Shown: piece after piece, positions 56,375 to 64,000 of the stretch
How the letters are laid out: every line of letters begins with the position of its first letter
Numbering within the stretch: position 1 is the stretch's first letter
Origin: Pectobacterium atrosepticum
GTDB lineage: Bacteria > Pseudomonadota > Gammaproteobacteria > Enterobacterales > Enterobacteriaceae
DNA: 64,000 bases
Reading direction: 5' to 3'
NCBI GenBank assembly: GCA_019056595.1
Contig: CP036163.1
Span: 682,001 to 746,000, forward strand
Notes under the pieces: model-generated
Database searches by the model: none
Told to the model about the DNA's origin: nothing
What the model saw: only the letters and a program-made list of their open reading frames with translations
Made by a program: the position numbers and the translations under genes

Positions 56375-57445
56375 ATGAAAGGAAACCTGAAAATACGTGA
56401 AATCGCGCAGCGGACGGGCTACTCGATCAGTACCGTTTCACGCGTGCTGTCTGGTCAGTCCAATACCAGCGAGCGGGCCAAAGCAGACATCCTCAACTGC
56501 GCCCGTCAGTGCGGGGTATTGGCCGATCTCGCCAACGGCCGCCTGCTTTTGAACGGGCTGACTATCTTCGCCCCACCGCGTGCGTTTGATATTCGGTCCG
56601 ATATCTTCTATCACAAGGTGGTGCAAAGCATTATTGATGCCCTGAAGCCACACGATGTGCGAGTGCGATACTGCGGGCTGGAGGAAAATGACAGCGACGT
56701 GGCGCTGTTTTTAGACAAAATGCGCGATCCGGCCACGGAGGCCGCCCTGCTTATCGGTATTGACGACCCGTATATTCACGCACTGGCGGCAGACAGCGGG
56801 AAGCCTTGCGTGTTGATTAACTGCATCGACCGTAAGATGAGGTTACCGGGTGTGGCACCAGCACATCGGTTAATTGGCGAGTTCTCCGCCCACTATCTCT
56901 TTGAACAGGGTCACCATACCGTGTTAACGCTATTGTGCCTGCGTCGCTACACGATGGAGCTGCGCCTCGACGGCATCCGCGATGCCTATCAGCACCATAA
57001 CCTTTCTTTCTCCCCTGAAGAGCATTTGCTGGCGTTAGATAATTTCAGCACGGCGGATGCAGAACACGCGATGAGCGATTTTTTAGCCCGTTGCCCGCAG
57101 GACAAATGGCCCACGGCGATTCTGGCAGGCGGTGACTTTATCGCGGTTGGGGCGGTGAATGCACTGAACAAGGCGGGATTACGCGTGCCGCAGGACGTCT
57201 CCGTGATGAGCATGGATGGGTTCAATCTCTCCGCGATTCACGATGTGCCGCTAACATCGGTACATGTGCCGCGTGAGGCGCTGGGCGAAGAGGCCGTCAA
57301 ACTGTTGCAATATCGTCTGATTCGCCCCGACGCCCCCGTTGGCAACCTGCTGTTAAACGGTACGCTGGTGATTCGCCAGTCCGTCAGACGGCTTCGCGGA
57401 AGCAAATCGGTTGCCCCGGTACAGGACAAAAGCCTCTATGACTGA
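56375..57445 (+). CDS. LacI-family transcriptional regulator
   Basis: 356-residue repressor: N-terminal helix-turn-helix (LKIREIAQRTGYSISTVSRVLSGQ, residues about 4-27) and a periplasmic-binding-protein-like sensor domain (about 65-340; AILAGGDFIAVGAVNALNKAGLRVPQDVSVMSMDG). The ATG at 56375 starts directly before the helix-turn-helix. It controls most likely the divergent MFS-GH31 genes. The hinge sequence typical of PurR/LacI (LxxxAN/RxL) is partly altered. Its 3' end overlaps the 3' end of the next LysR gene by 10 bases, tail to tail. Confidence 0.9.
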   Translation: MKGNLKIREIAQRTGYSISTVSRVLSGQSNTSERAKADILNCARQCGVLADLANGRLLLNGLTIFAPPRAFDIRSDIFYHKVVQSIIDALKPHDVRVRYCGLEENDSDVALFLDKMRDPATEAALLIGIDDPYIHALAADSGKPCVLINCIDRKMRLPGVAPAHRLIGEFSAHYLFEQGHHTVLTLLCLRRYTMELRLDGIRDAYQHHNLSFSPEEHLLALDNFSTADAEHAMSDFLARCPQDKWPTAILAGGDFIAVGAVNALNKAGLRVPQDVSVMSMDGFNLSAIHDVPLTSVHVPREALGEEAVKLLQYRLIRPDAPVGNLLLNGTLVIRQSVRRLRGSKSVAPVQDKSLYD

Positions 57446-58338
57446 GCCTGCAACCACTGCTGTGCCACGTCAAAGAAATTCTGTGCCAACGCCGTCGCTC
57501 TGCCCGCCTGCGCGATGACAACGGCAGGCTGGCGGCGCATCGGGGGAAATTGCAACGGACGCAGCGTTAACGCAGGCGTCATCTCTGGGATCAGGCTGCC
57601 GTGGGGCACAATCCCGCAGCCAAGCCCAACATAGACGCTTTGGATCAGTTGCAGAACGGAAGCGCTTTCTACCTTTACCCACGGCGAGACGCCCATTTCA
57701 CGAAAATGGCTATCCAGATAGCGACGAAAATAGCGGCTGGCTTCCGCCAAACAGAGCGGTACGTCGGAAAGTGCATCGAGTGCCAGCGGCGCATCACCCA
57801 CCAACTGCGGGAAATGGTGCGGATGAAACAACAGGTCAACGCCCTGCTCTGTCAGAGGCGATGCCTGAAAGTGCAGTTCTTGTAGCGTTGAAAATTCAAA
57901 AAAGCCGATACCAATATCCACCGAATGGGCATTCAACGCTTCCAGCAGTTGATCCGCGCTGAACAGCGAGATCTGGAAATCCAACTGTGGGTATTCCTCA
58001 TTCACCGCCGCCAGCAGGCTCGACAACGCGATACTGCTTTGCGGCACCGCACCGATGCGCAATACCCCGCTCACACCGCGCTTCAGCGAAGCGACTTCCA
58101 GTTTTAATCCCTGATAAACTGAAACGATCTCCCGCGCCCAAGCCAGCACGCGCTCGCCTTCGGCCGTAAAACCTTCAAAGTTGTTACCCCGGTTGATTAA
58201 CGCCAGATCCAACTCCCGCTCCAGATTTTTCAACCGCATGGAGAGCGTTGGCTGACTGACAAAACTGGCTTCCGCTGCCCGACCAAAATGGCGCTCTTTC
58301 TCCAAATTGCACAGGTATTGCAGTTGCTTAATATCCAT
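57436..58338 (-). CDS. LysR-type transcriptional regulator (divergent to YdeP-like gene)
   Basis: 300-residue LysR regulator. Helix-turn-helix 1-60 (MDIKQLQYLCNLEKERHFGRAAEASFVSQPTLSMRLKNLE split by position 1-40), then an effector domain about 88-295 (VPQSSIALSSLLAAVNEEYP). It is divergent from the molybdoenzyme gene with an ERIC element between, and is its probable regulator. Effector unknown. Confidence 0.85.
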   Translation of the reverse strand: MDIKQLQYLCNLEKERHFGRAAEASFVSQPTLSMRLKNLERELDLALINRGNNFEGFTAEGERVLAWAREIVSVYQGLKLEVASLKRGVSGVLRIGAVPQSSIALSSLLAAVNEEYPQLDFQISLFSADQLLEALNAHSVDIGIGFFEFSTLQELHFQASPLTEQGVDLLFHPHHFPQLVGDAPLALDALSDVPLCLAEASRYFRRYLDSHFREMGVSPWVKVESASVLQLIQSVYVGLGCGIVPHGSLIPEMTPALTLRPLQFPPMRRQPAVVIAQAGRATALAQNFFDVAQQWLQAQS

Positions 58339-58487
58339 CGTCGGACTCTGTAGTGGGTGAGCGACAAGTATACCGATAAACCGCCTCTATCCCACCATAG
58401 CCGTATTTGATTAGACGCGATCGCCGACGACACCTAAACTTCAAAATAAGAGCAAACATTTAAAGTTTTGTTCACATAAAAAAAACA

Positions 58488-58611
58488 AAACCCTAAATAA
58501 TTCGAGTTTCAGGCCGGCGGCAACGCAGCGAGTCCCCAAGAGCTTACATAAGTAAGTGACTGGGGTGAGCGAGGCGGCCAACACACCTGCAACTTGAAGT
58601 ATGACGGGTTT
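58488..58611. repeat. ERIC element
   Basis: Typical 124-bp ERIC with the core AGCTTACATAAGTAAGTGAC TGGGGTGAGCG (identical to the well-known ERIC2 priming region), flanked by AAACCC / GGGTTT. It lies between the divergent LysR and YdeP-like genes, 20 bases before the latter's ATG, so it is probably transcribed in the leader of that gene. Confidence 0.92.
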
Positions 58612-58630
58612 ATTCACCTGCGGAACACAT

Positions 58631-60943
58631 ATGAAATTCAAACCATCTATCAAGCCATACCGCAACGCGGCTGGCGGCTGGGGCTCGTTGGAAGCCACCA
58701 CGCGTTTTGTCCTCGATAGCAAGCAAGCGCTGAAAAATATCCGAAACTTGTTGCGTGTCAATAAATCGAAAGGATTTGACTGCCCCGGCTGTGCCTGGGG
58801 TGATGACAACAGCAGCACGTTCAGCTTTTGTGAAAACGGCGCGAAGGCGGTGAGTTGGGAAGCGACGCGCAAAGCGGTCGATCTGGATTTCTTTGCCGCC
58901 CACAGCGTCACCACGCTGCGCCAGCAAAGTGACTATTTCCTTGAGTATCAGGGCCGCTTAACCCACCCGATGCGCTACGACCGCGCCAGCGATCGCTATG
59001 TTCCCATCGACTGGGACGCGGTTTTTACGCTGATCGCTCACCATATCAGTAACATGGAACACCCTAATCAGGTGGAGCTTTATACCTCCGGCCGAGCCAG
59101 CAATGAAGCGTCTTATCTGTATCAACTTTTTGGCCGTATGCTGGGCACCAACAATTTTCCTGACTGCTCGAATATGTGCCATGAAGCCAGCGGCATCGGC
59201 CTGAAACAGAGCATCGGCGTCGGCAAAGGGACTATCCGATTGGATGATTTCGAACACGCTGACGCGATTTTCGTCTTCGGTCAGAACCCCGGCACCAACC
59301 ACCCACGTATGCTGCACAGTCTGCGTCATGCTGCCGATCGCGGCGCGCACATCGTCTCCTTCAATACGCTCCGCGAGCGCGGGCTGGAACGTTTTGCCAA
59401 TCCACAGAATCCGCTGGAGCTGCTCACGCCATTATCCGGCACCATCAGCGAAACCTACCTGCAACCTAATCTGGGCGGTGATATGGCTGCCGTGCGTGGC
59501 ATGGTAAAAGCGCTGCTGGAAACGCATCGTCAGCGCCTGTCTGCCGGAGAAAAGGGGTTATTCGATCAAGATTTCCTGTCCACGCATACCCAACAGGTAA
59601 ACGACTACCTCGCCGTTGTCGATACGACAAGCTGGCAGAAGATCGAACAGCAGTCAGGCCTGAGCGAAGCACAGTTGCGCTCTGTGGCGGCGATTTATCA
59701 GCAGTCACCGCGCGTAATTTGCACTTGGGCGATGGGGATTACTCAGCACAAGCATTCCGTTGCCACCGTGCGCGAAATCGTGAACCTGCAACTGCTGTTT
59801 GGGCAGTTGGGGAAACCGGGTGCGGGGTTATGCCCAGTACGCGGTCATAGTAATGTGCAGGGTAATCGCACGATGGGGATCGATGAAAAACCAAGTGCCG
59901 CGTTTCTTGATCGTCTGGCTGCGCATTATGATTTCACACCCCCTTACGCCGCAGGCCACAACACGGTAGAAGCGCTGGAAGCCATGCTGCGCGATGAGAT
60001 AAAAGTGCTGATCGCGCTGGGTGGTAACCTCGCTGCTGCCGCGCCGGATTCGGCACGCACCGAAGAAGCACTCAGCCGTTGCGATCTAACCGTACATATC
60101 AGTACCAAACTCAACCGCAGCCATCTGGTTACCGGCAAGGTCGATGCACTCATTCTGCCAACGCTCGGCCGTACCGATCTCGATATGCAGGCCAGCGGTG
60201 CACAGTTTATTACCGTCGAGGATTCCTTCAGCATGGTGCACGCGTCGCAGGGCGTCGGACAGCCGCTTTCGCCATTGCAGCGCTCGGAAACGGCCATTGT
60301 TTGCGGTATTGCTAACGCGGTTCTCGGCAATGAAAAACTCGACTGGCTGGCGCTGGCGGATGATTATTCACACATCCGCGACCATATCGCCGCCACCATT
60401 CCCGGCTTCACGGATTTTAACGCCAACTGCGACCTGCCGGGCGGATTTTATCTCGGCAATGCGGCCGCCGAACTCCGCTTTAATACCCTCAGCGAAAAAG
60501 CCCAATTCGGCCATGCCGCGCTGCCCGATACGCTGTTCCCGCAACTGCAAGGCAGCAATGTACCCTTTACGCTGCAAACCCTGCGTTCACACGATCAGTA
60601 CAACACCACGATTTATGGTCTGGATGACCGCTATCGCGGCGTTTATGGTCAGCGGGAAGTGCTGTTCATGCACCCGGATGACATTGCCGCGTTAGGGCTG
60701 GAAGATGGCGATCTGGTCGATATCGAGACGCTGTGGAACGATGGCATTACCCGCATCGTCAACGGCTTCAAGCTGGTGAGCTACAATATTCCACGCGGTA
60801 ATCTGGCGGCCTATTACCCAGAAACCAACCCGCTGGTGCCGCTGTCCAGTTTTGGCGATGAAACGCACACGCCGACCTCTAAGTCAGTACCGGTTAGCGT
60901 TCGGCGCAGTATCCAAACGGAGTCTCTGCTGCGCATCGCTTAA
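58631..60943 (+). CDS. Molybdopterin oxidoreductase, FdhF/YdeP family
   Basis: 770-residue protein related to formate-dehydrogenase alpha chains and E. coli YdeP. Seen: N-terminal AAGGWGSLEATTRF and the CxxC pair GFDCPGCAW, the region NNFPDCSNMCHEASG (Cys as candidate Mo ligand), the cofactor-binding segments FGQNPGTNHPRMLHSLRHA and LGQLGKPGAGLCPVRGHSNVQGNRTMG, and the C-terminal MopB domain (DGDLVDIETLWND). No Tat signal, so cytoplasmic. The ATG 58631 is preceded by a weak site (GGAACACAT). E. coli YdeP contributes to acid resistance; the substrate is unknown. The stop codon's last base is also the first base of an inverted-repeat element. Confidence 0.9.
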   Translation: MKFKPSIKPYRNAAGGWGSLEATTRFVLDSKQALKNIRNLLRVNKSKGFDCPGCAWGDDNSSTFSFCENGAKAVSWEATRKAVDLDFFAAHSVTTLRQQSDYFLEYQGRLTHPMRYDRASDRYVPIDWDAVFTLIAHHISNMEHPNQVELYTSGRASNEASYLYQLFGRMLGTNNFPDCSNMCHEASGIGLKQSIGVGKGTIRLDDFEHADAIFVFGQNPGTNHPRMLHSLRHAADRGAHIVSFNTLRERGLERFANPQNPLELLTPLSGTISETYLQPNLGGDMAAVRGMVKALLETHRQRLSAGEKGLFDQDFLSTHTQQVNDYLAVVDTTSWQKIEQQSGLSEAQLRSVAAIYQQSPRVICTWAMGITQHKHSVATVREIVNLQLLFGQLGKPGAGLCPVRGHSNVQGNRTMGIDEKPSAAFLDRLAAHYDFTPPYAAGHNTVEALEAMLRDEIKVLIALGGNLAAAAPDSARTEEALSRCDLTVHISTKLNRSHLVTGKVDALILPTLGRTDLDMQASGAQFITVEDSFSMVHASQGVGQPLSPLQRSETAIVCGIANAVLGNEKLDWLALADDYSHIRDHIAATIPGFTDFNANCDLPGGFYLGNAAAELRFNTLSEKAQFGHAALPDTLFPQLQGSNVPFTLQTLRSHDQYNTTIYGLDDRYRGVYGQREVLFMHPDDIAALGLEDGDLVDIETLWNDGITRIVNGFKLVSYNIPRGNLAAYYPETNPLVPLSSFGDETHTPTSKSVPVSVRRSIQTESLLRIA

Positions 60944-61146
60944 GAACCTGTCAAGTAGGCTATTTTATTTGCCATTTTGAACCAGGGCAGTGCTCAAACA
61001 AACGCAATTGCGTTTGAACGCCACTTGGGGCGGCCCGCAGGGTGAGCGTAGCGAATAATCCTCACGTACTACGTGTACGCTCCGGTTTTTCCGCGCTGTC
61101 CGAGTCCAAACTGGCTGCACCAATAACGCCTACTGAGATAGGTTCT
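60943..61146. repeat. 204-bp intergenic inverted-repeat element (MITE-like)
   Basis: Ends AGAACCTGTCAAGTAGGC (60943-60960) and GCCTACTGAGATAGGTTCT (61128-61146) are imperfect inverted copies of each other. Internally an 18-bp perfect palindrome (60999-61016, CAAACGCAATTGCGTTTG) and a shorter one (CACGTACTACGTG). No coding frame. I recall similar intergenic sequences in soft-rot genomes but no formal name. It begins at the last base of the preceding stop codon. Confidence 0.65.
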
Positions 61147-61348
61147 ACACCATAACTCGCATTGCAAAACTAATGGCGCACATGACAGGGGCCTCACGCC
61201 AATCAGCATTGACTTTATTCGTATTTATCTGCCCTTTCGCTACCGTTATACGGCCGCGGCATCCCCGATTATTCTTGCCGCCAGCACCTGATTCGAGTAA
61301 AACTGTGAACTGCTAATTGGGCCACTCACAATCGTATTTCTGGACGCT
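61147..61348. other. Promoter region of rnb
   Basis: 202 bases upstream of the RNase II gene, with no gene recognised. It should hold the rnb promoter. Nothing further can be read with confidence. Confidence 0.4.
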
Positions 61349-63283
61349 ATGTTTCAAGATAATCCGCTGCTTGCACAGCTAAAACAGCAACTTCACTCTA
61401 AGACACCGCGTGTTGAAGGTGTCGTCAAAGGTACCGATAAGGGATTTGGCTTTCTTGAAGCTGACGGACAAAAAAGCTATTTCATTCCGCCTCCACACAT
61501 GAAAAAAGTGATGCACGGTGACCGGATTACCGCCACCCTGCATACGGAAAAAGATCGGGAAATTGTCGAGCCAGAAACGCTGATCGAACCTTTCCTTACC
61601 CGATTTGTTGGGCGTATCCATAAAAAAGACGATCGCTTATCAATTACGCCTGACCACCCGCTGCTGAAAGAGGCGATTCCCTGCCGAGCCGCGCGTGATG
61701 TTACAGACGATTTTCAGGAAGGCGATTGGGCCGTAGCTGAAATGCGTCGTCACCCGTTGAAGGGCGATCGTGGATTTCATGCCGAGCTGACGCAGTACAT
61801 CACCACGGGCGATGACCCACTGGTGCCGTGGTGGGTGACGTTGTCACGCCACAATTTGGAGCGTTCTGCCCCAGAAGTTGAAACCACTGAACGCCATGAT
61901 GGCGAACTCGTCCGTGAAGATCTGACGGCACTGAACTTTGTCACCATCGACAGCGCCAGCACCGAAGATATGGACGATGCACTGTATGTGCAGGACAACG
62001 GTGATGGTTCACTGCAATTAACGATCGCTATCGCCGACCCAACCGCCTATGTGGATGCAGGCAGCGAGTTGGACAACATTGCACGCCAGCGCGCCTTCAC
62101 CAACTATTTGCCCGGCTTCAACATCCCGATGCTGCCGCGCGCGCTGTCGGACGATATCTGTTCCCTGCGCCCGAACGAGCGTCGCCCTGTTCTCGCCTGC
62201 CGCGTGACGATTGCCGCTGACGGTGCGCTGGGTGACGATATCCACTTCTTTGCCGCCTCGATCGAATCCAAAGCCAAATTAGCGTATGACAACGTCTCTG
62301 ACTGGTTGGAAAACCAAGGCGAATGGCAGCCGCAGAACGAAGAGATTGCCGAACAAATCCGTTTGCTGCATCGCCTCTGTCTGGCACGCAGTGAATGGCG
62401 CACCACACACGCGCTGGTGTTTAAAGATCGCCCGGATTATCGCTTCCTGCTGGGTGAAAAAGGCGAAGTGTTGGATATCGTAGTTGAACACCGTCGCATC
62501 GCTAACCGTATCGTTGAAGAATCAATGATTGCAGCCAACGTCTGCGCAGCCATTGTGCTGCGCGACAAGCTGGGCTTTGGCATCTATAACGTGCATAACG
62601 GCTTCGATCCTGCCTCGATTGAACAAGCGGTCGCCGTACTGGACACGCATGGCGTTCAGGCCGACGCGCAGACGCTGTTGACGCTCGATGGCTTCTGCAC
62701 GCTGCGCCGCGAGCTGGATGCCCAGCCGACGCAGTTCCTGGATAGCCGTATCCGTCGCTTCCAGTCATTTGCAGAAGTCAGCACCACACCGGGGCCACAC
62801 TTTGGTCTGGGGCTGGAAGCTTATGCCACCTGGACATCCCCGATCCGTAAATACGGCGATATGGTGAACCACCGTTTGCTGAAAGCGATTATCACCGGAC
62901 AGGCCGCGGAAAAACCGCAGGACGACGTCACGGTACAACTGGCCGAGCGCCGTCGCCTTAACCGTATGGCTGAGCGTGATGTCGGTGACTGGCTGTATGC
63001 TCGCTACCTTAAGGATAAAGCAGGTACAGATATTCGCTTCAACGCGGAAATCATTGACGTCACGCGCGGTGGCCTGCGCGTTCGCCTTTTAGATAACGGC
63101 GCGGTGGTGTTTATTCCGTCATCCTTTATCCACGCCGTGCGCGATGAACTGGTGTGCAGCCAGGAAATGGGTACCCTCTCGGTAAAAGGCGAAGTGGTTT
63201 ATCGTCAGGGGGATACGCTGGACGTCATCATCGCTGAAGTTCGTCTGGAAACCCGCAGCATCGTGGCAAAACCTGCCGCATAA
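61349..63283 (+). CDS. rnb: Ribonuclease II
   Basis: 644-residue 3'-5' hydrolytic exoribonuclease, same length as E. coli RNase II. Cold-shock domains (about 1-185; [29 protein letters not shown]), RNB catalytic domain with metal-binding aspartates in [15 protein letters not shown] and IADPTAYVD, the [18 protein letters not shown] region, [20 protein letters not shown], and the C-terminal S1 domain (about 560-640; [27 protein letters not shown]). All catalytic residues appear present. Major mRNA-degrading enzyme. Confidence 0.97.
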   Translation: MFQDNPLLAQLKQQLHSKTPRVEGVVKGTDKGFGFLEADGQKSYFIPPPHMKKVMHGDRITATLHTEKDREIVEPETLIEPFLTRFVGRIHKKDDRLSITPDHPLLKEAIPCRAARDVTDDFQEGDWAVAEMRRHPLKGDRGFHAELTQYITTGDDPLVPWWVTLSRHNLERSAPEVETTERHDGELVREDLTALNFVTIDSASTEDMDDALYVQDNGDGSLQLTIAIADPTAYVDAGSELDNIARQRAFTNYLPGFNIPMLPRALSDDICSLRPNERRPVLACRVTIAADGALGDDIHFFAASIESKAKLAYDNVSDWLENQGEWQPQNEEIAEQIRLLHRLCLARSEWRTTHALVFKDRPDYRFLLGEKGEVLDIVVEHRRIANRIVEESMIAANVCAAIVLRDKLGFGIYNVHNGFDPASIEQAVAVLDTHGVQADAQTLLTLDGFCTLRRELDAQPTQFLDSRIRRFQSFAEVSTTPGPHFGLGLEAYATWTSPIRKYGDMVNHRLLKAIITGQAAEKPQDDVTVQLAERRRLNRMAERDVGDWLYARYLKDKAGTDIRFNAEIIDVTRGGLRVRLLDNGAVVFIPSSFIHAVRDELVCSQEMGTLSVKGEVVYRQGDTLDVIIAEVRLETRSIVAKPAA

Positions 63284-63311
63284 TAGTCATACTGCTGCAA
63301 TACAGCATCTC

Positions 63312-63344
63312 CGCGCGGGCGTTCATAGTGAACTGACCCGCGCG
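63312..63344 (+). terminator. Hairpin after rnb
   Basis: 8-bp stem CGCGCGGG / CCCGCGCG enclosing an inner GTTCA / TGAAC stem, 28 bases after the rnb stop. The following tract is TCATCATCGTTTATT, only moderately T-rich. Confidence 0.55.
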
Positions 63345-63442
63345 TCATCATCGTTTATTCCGCTATATGATTTAGCCGCGCCGGATCCGTTTTGAGAACA
63401 ATCAACGGCACGCATGCAACCCTACTAACAGGAGTGTTCCCG

Positions 63443-64000
63443 ATGAAGAAAATGACAATCGGCACATCCGCGATACAGGCTTCCAACATTGCGTTGGGCT
63501 GTATGCGAATGGCGAAGAAAAGCACGAATGAAACTGCTGACATCCTCAATGCTTCCGTTGAGGCTGGCATCGATTTCTTCGATCACGCCGATATCTATGG
63601 CTCAGGCTTGTCGGAAGAGATTTTCGCCGCAGGTTTACAGAAGACGTCCATCCGCCGGGAATCGCTTTTTCTGCAATCAAAATGCGGTATCCGTAAGGGC
63701 TTTTTTGATTTTTCCAAAGCGCACATCATCGCGTCCGTTGAAGGCAGCCTGCAACGTTTAAAAACAGACTATCTTGATACGCTCCTGTTGCACCGCCCGG
63801 ACACCTTATTTGAACCTGACGAAGTCGCTGCTGCATTCGATGAGTTGGAAAGTAGCGGGAAGGTTCGCCATTTCGGCGTCAGCAATCAGAATCCGTTGCA
63901 GATTGAGTTGCTGAAAAAATCCGTACGCCAGCCGCTCATCGCCAACCAGTTACAGTTCAGCATTATGCACACGGGCATGATTGATGCCGGCTTTAACGTG
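63443..64000 (+). CDS. Aldo/keto reductase, YdhF-like, 3' end outside window
   Basis: First 186 residues of an NADPH-dependent aldo/keto reductase; the frame runs off the right edge. Active-site residues are visible: Asp and Tyr in FFDHADIYGSG, Lys in QSKCGIRKG and His in LLLHRPDTLFEPDE. GKVRHFGVSNQNPLQIELL is the typical strand-7 signature. The closest named relative I recall is E. coli YdhF, which has the same HADIYG and LIHRPDPLMD patterns. ATG 63443 has the ribosome site AGGAG 8 bases upstream. Substrate unknown. Confidence 0.9.
   Translation, partial: MKKMTIGTSAIQASNIALGCMRMAKKSTNETADILNASVEAGIDFFDHADIYGSGLSEEIFAAGLQKTSIRRESLFLQSKCGIRKGFFDFSKAHIIASVEGSLQRLKTDYLDTLLLHRPDTLFEPDEVAAAFDELESSGKVRHFGVSNQNPLQIELLKKSVRQPLIANQLQFSIMHTGMIDAGFNV

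Overview
The window is a chromosomal segment of an enterobacterium. It most likely comes from a soft-rot plant pathogen of the genus Pectobacterium. Three things point there: the gene order follows the Escherichia coli rstB-asr-ydgD, hrpA-azoR-ydbH-ldhA, ttcA-zntB-mppA, tpx-tyrR-psp and sap-fabI-rnb blocks with enterobacterial-level protein similarity; a secreted GH5-CBM3 endoglucanase of the CelV type sits between psp and sap; and ERIC elements lie between genes. Genus and family assignments come from recall of protein families, not from a search.

Layout. 1-3300: the 3' end of rstB, then asr with a RstA box, the mini-gene ydgU, a small orphan pilin-like protein and the protease ydgD. 3700-6400: a GAF-degenerate GGDEF-EAL phosphodiesterase and an EcsC-family protein. 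6400-14350: hrpA, azoR, an ERIC element with an extra internal segment, then ynbE-ydbH (outer-membrane lipid homeostasis, without ydbL). 14700-18200: two tandem Aer-type PAS chemoreceptors. 18300-19600: ldhA and a DUF333 lipoprotein. 20100-21760: an accessory islet with a stefin-like (cystatin) candidate and an orphan colicin-E5-type tRNase/immunity pair beside the 5' end of ttcA. 21900-29450: ttcA, a proline-rich mini-protein, the sRNA FnrS with a FNR site, zntB, mppA, mpaA, tpx and tyrR. 29570-36460: an M20 peptidase, ycjF-ycjX, pspCBA and divergent pspF with a sigma-54 promoter. 36500-40400: celV, the sRNA RyhB with a Fur box, and an SDR/LysR pair. 40500-46800: sapABCDF and fabI. 47300-52000: a PixA/AidA inclusion-body protein, then an ApbE flavin transferase with a fused OYE-FMN-fumarate-reductase-type enzyme. 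52200-57450: a GH31 glucosidase and MFS transporter under a divergent LacI regulator with two operators. 57430-64000: LysR, ERIC, a YdeP-like molybdoenzyme, an inverted-repeat element, rnb and a partial aldo-keto reductase.

Common themes are envelope stress and host peptides (rstB/asr, psp, sap, mppA/mpaA), oxygen-poor metabolism (FnrS, LdhA, the NADH-dependent reductase with ApbE, Aer) and plant-associated carbohydrate use (CelV, GH31/MFS). The least explained parts are the stefin-like and colicin-E5 islet, the flavinylated reductase pair and the intergenic mobile repeats.
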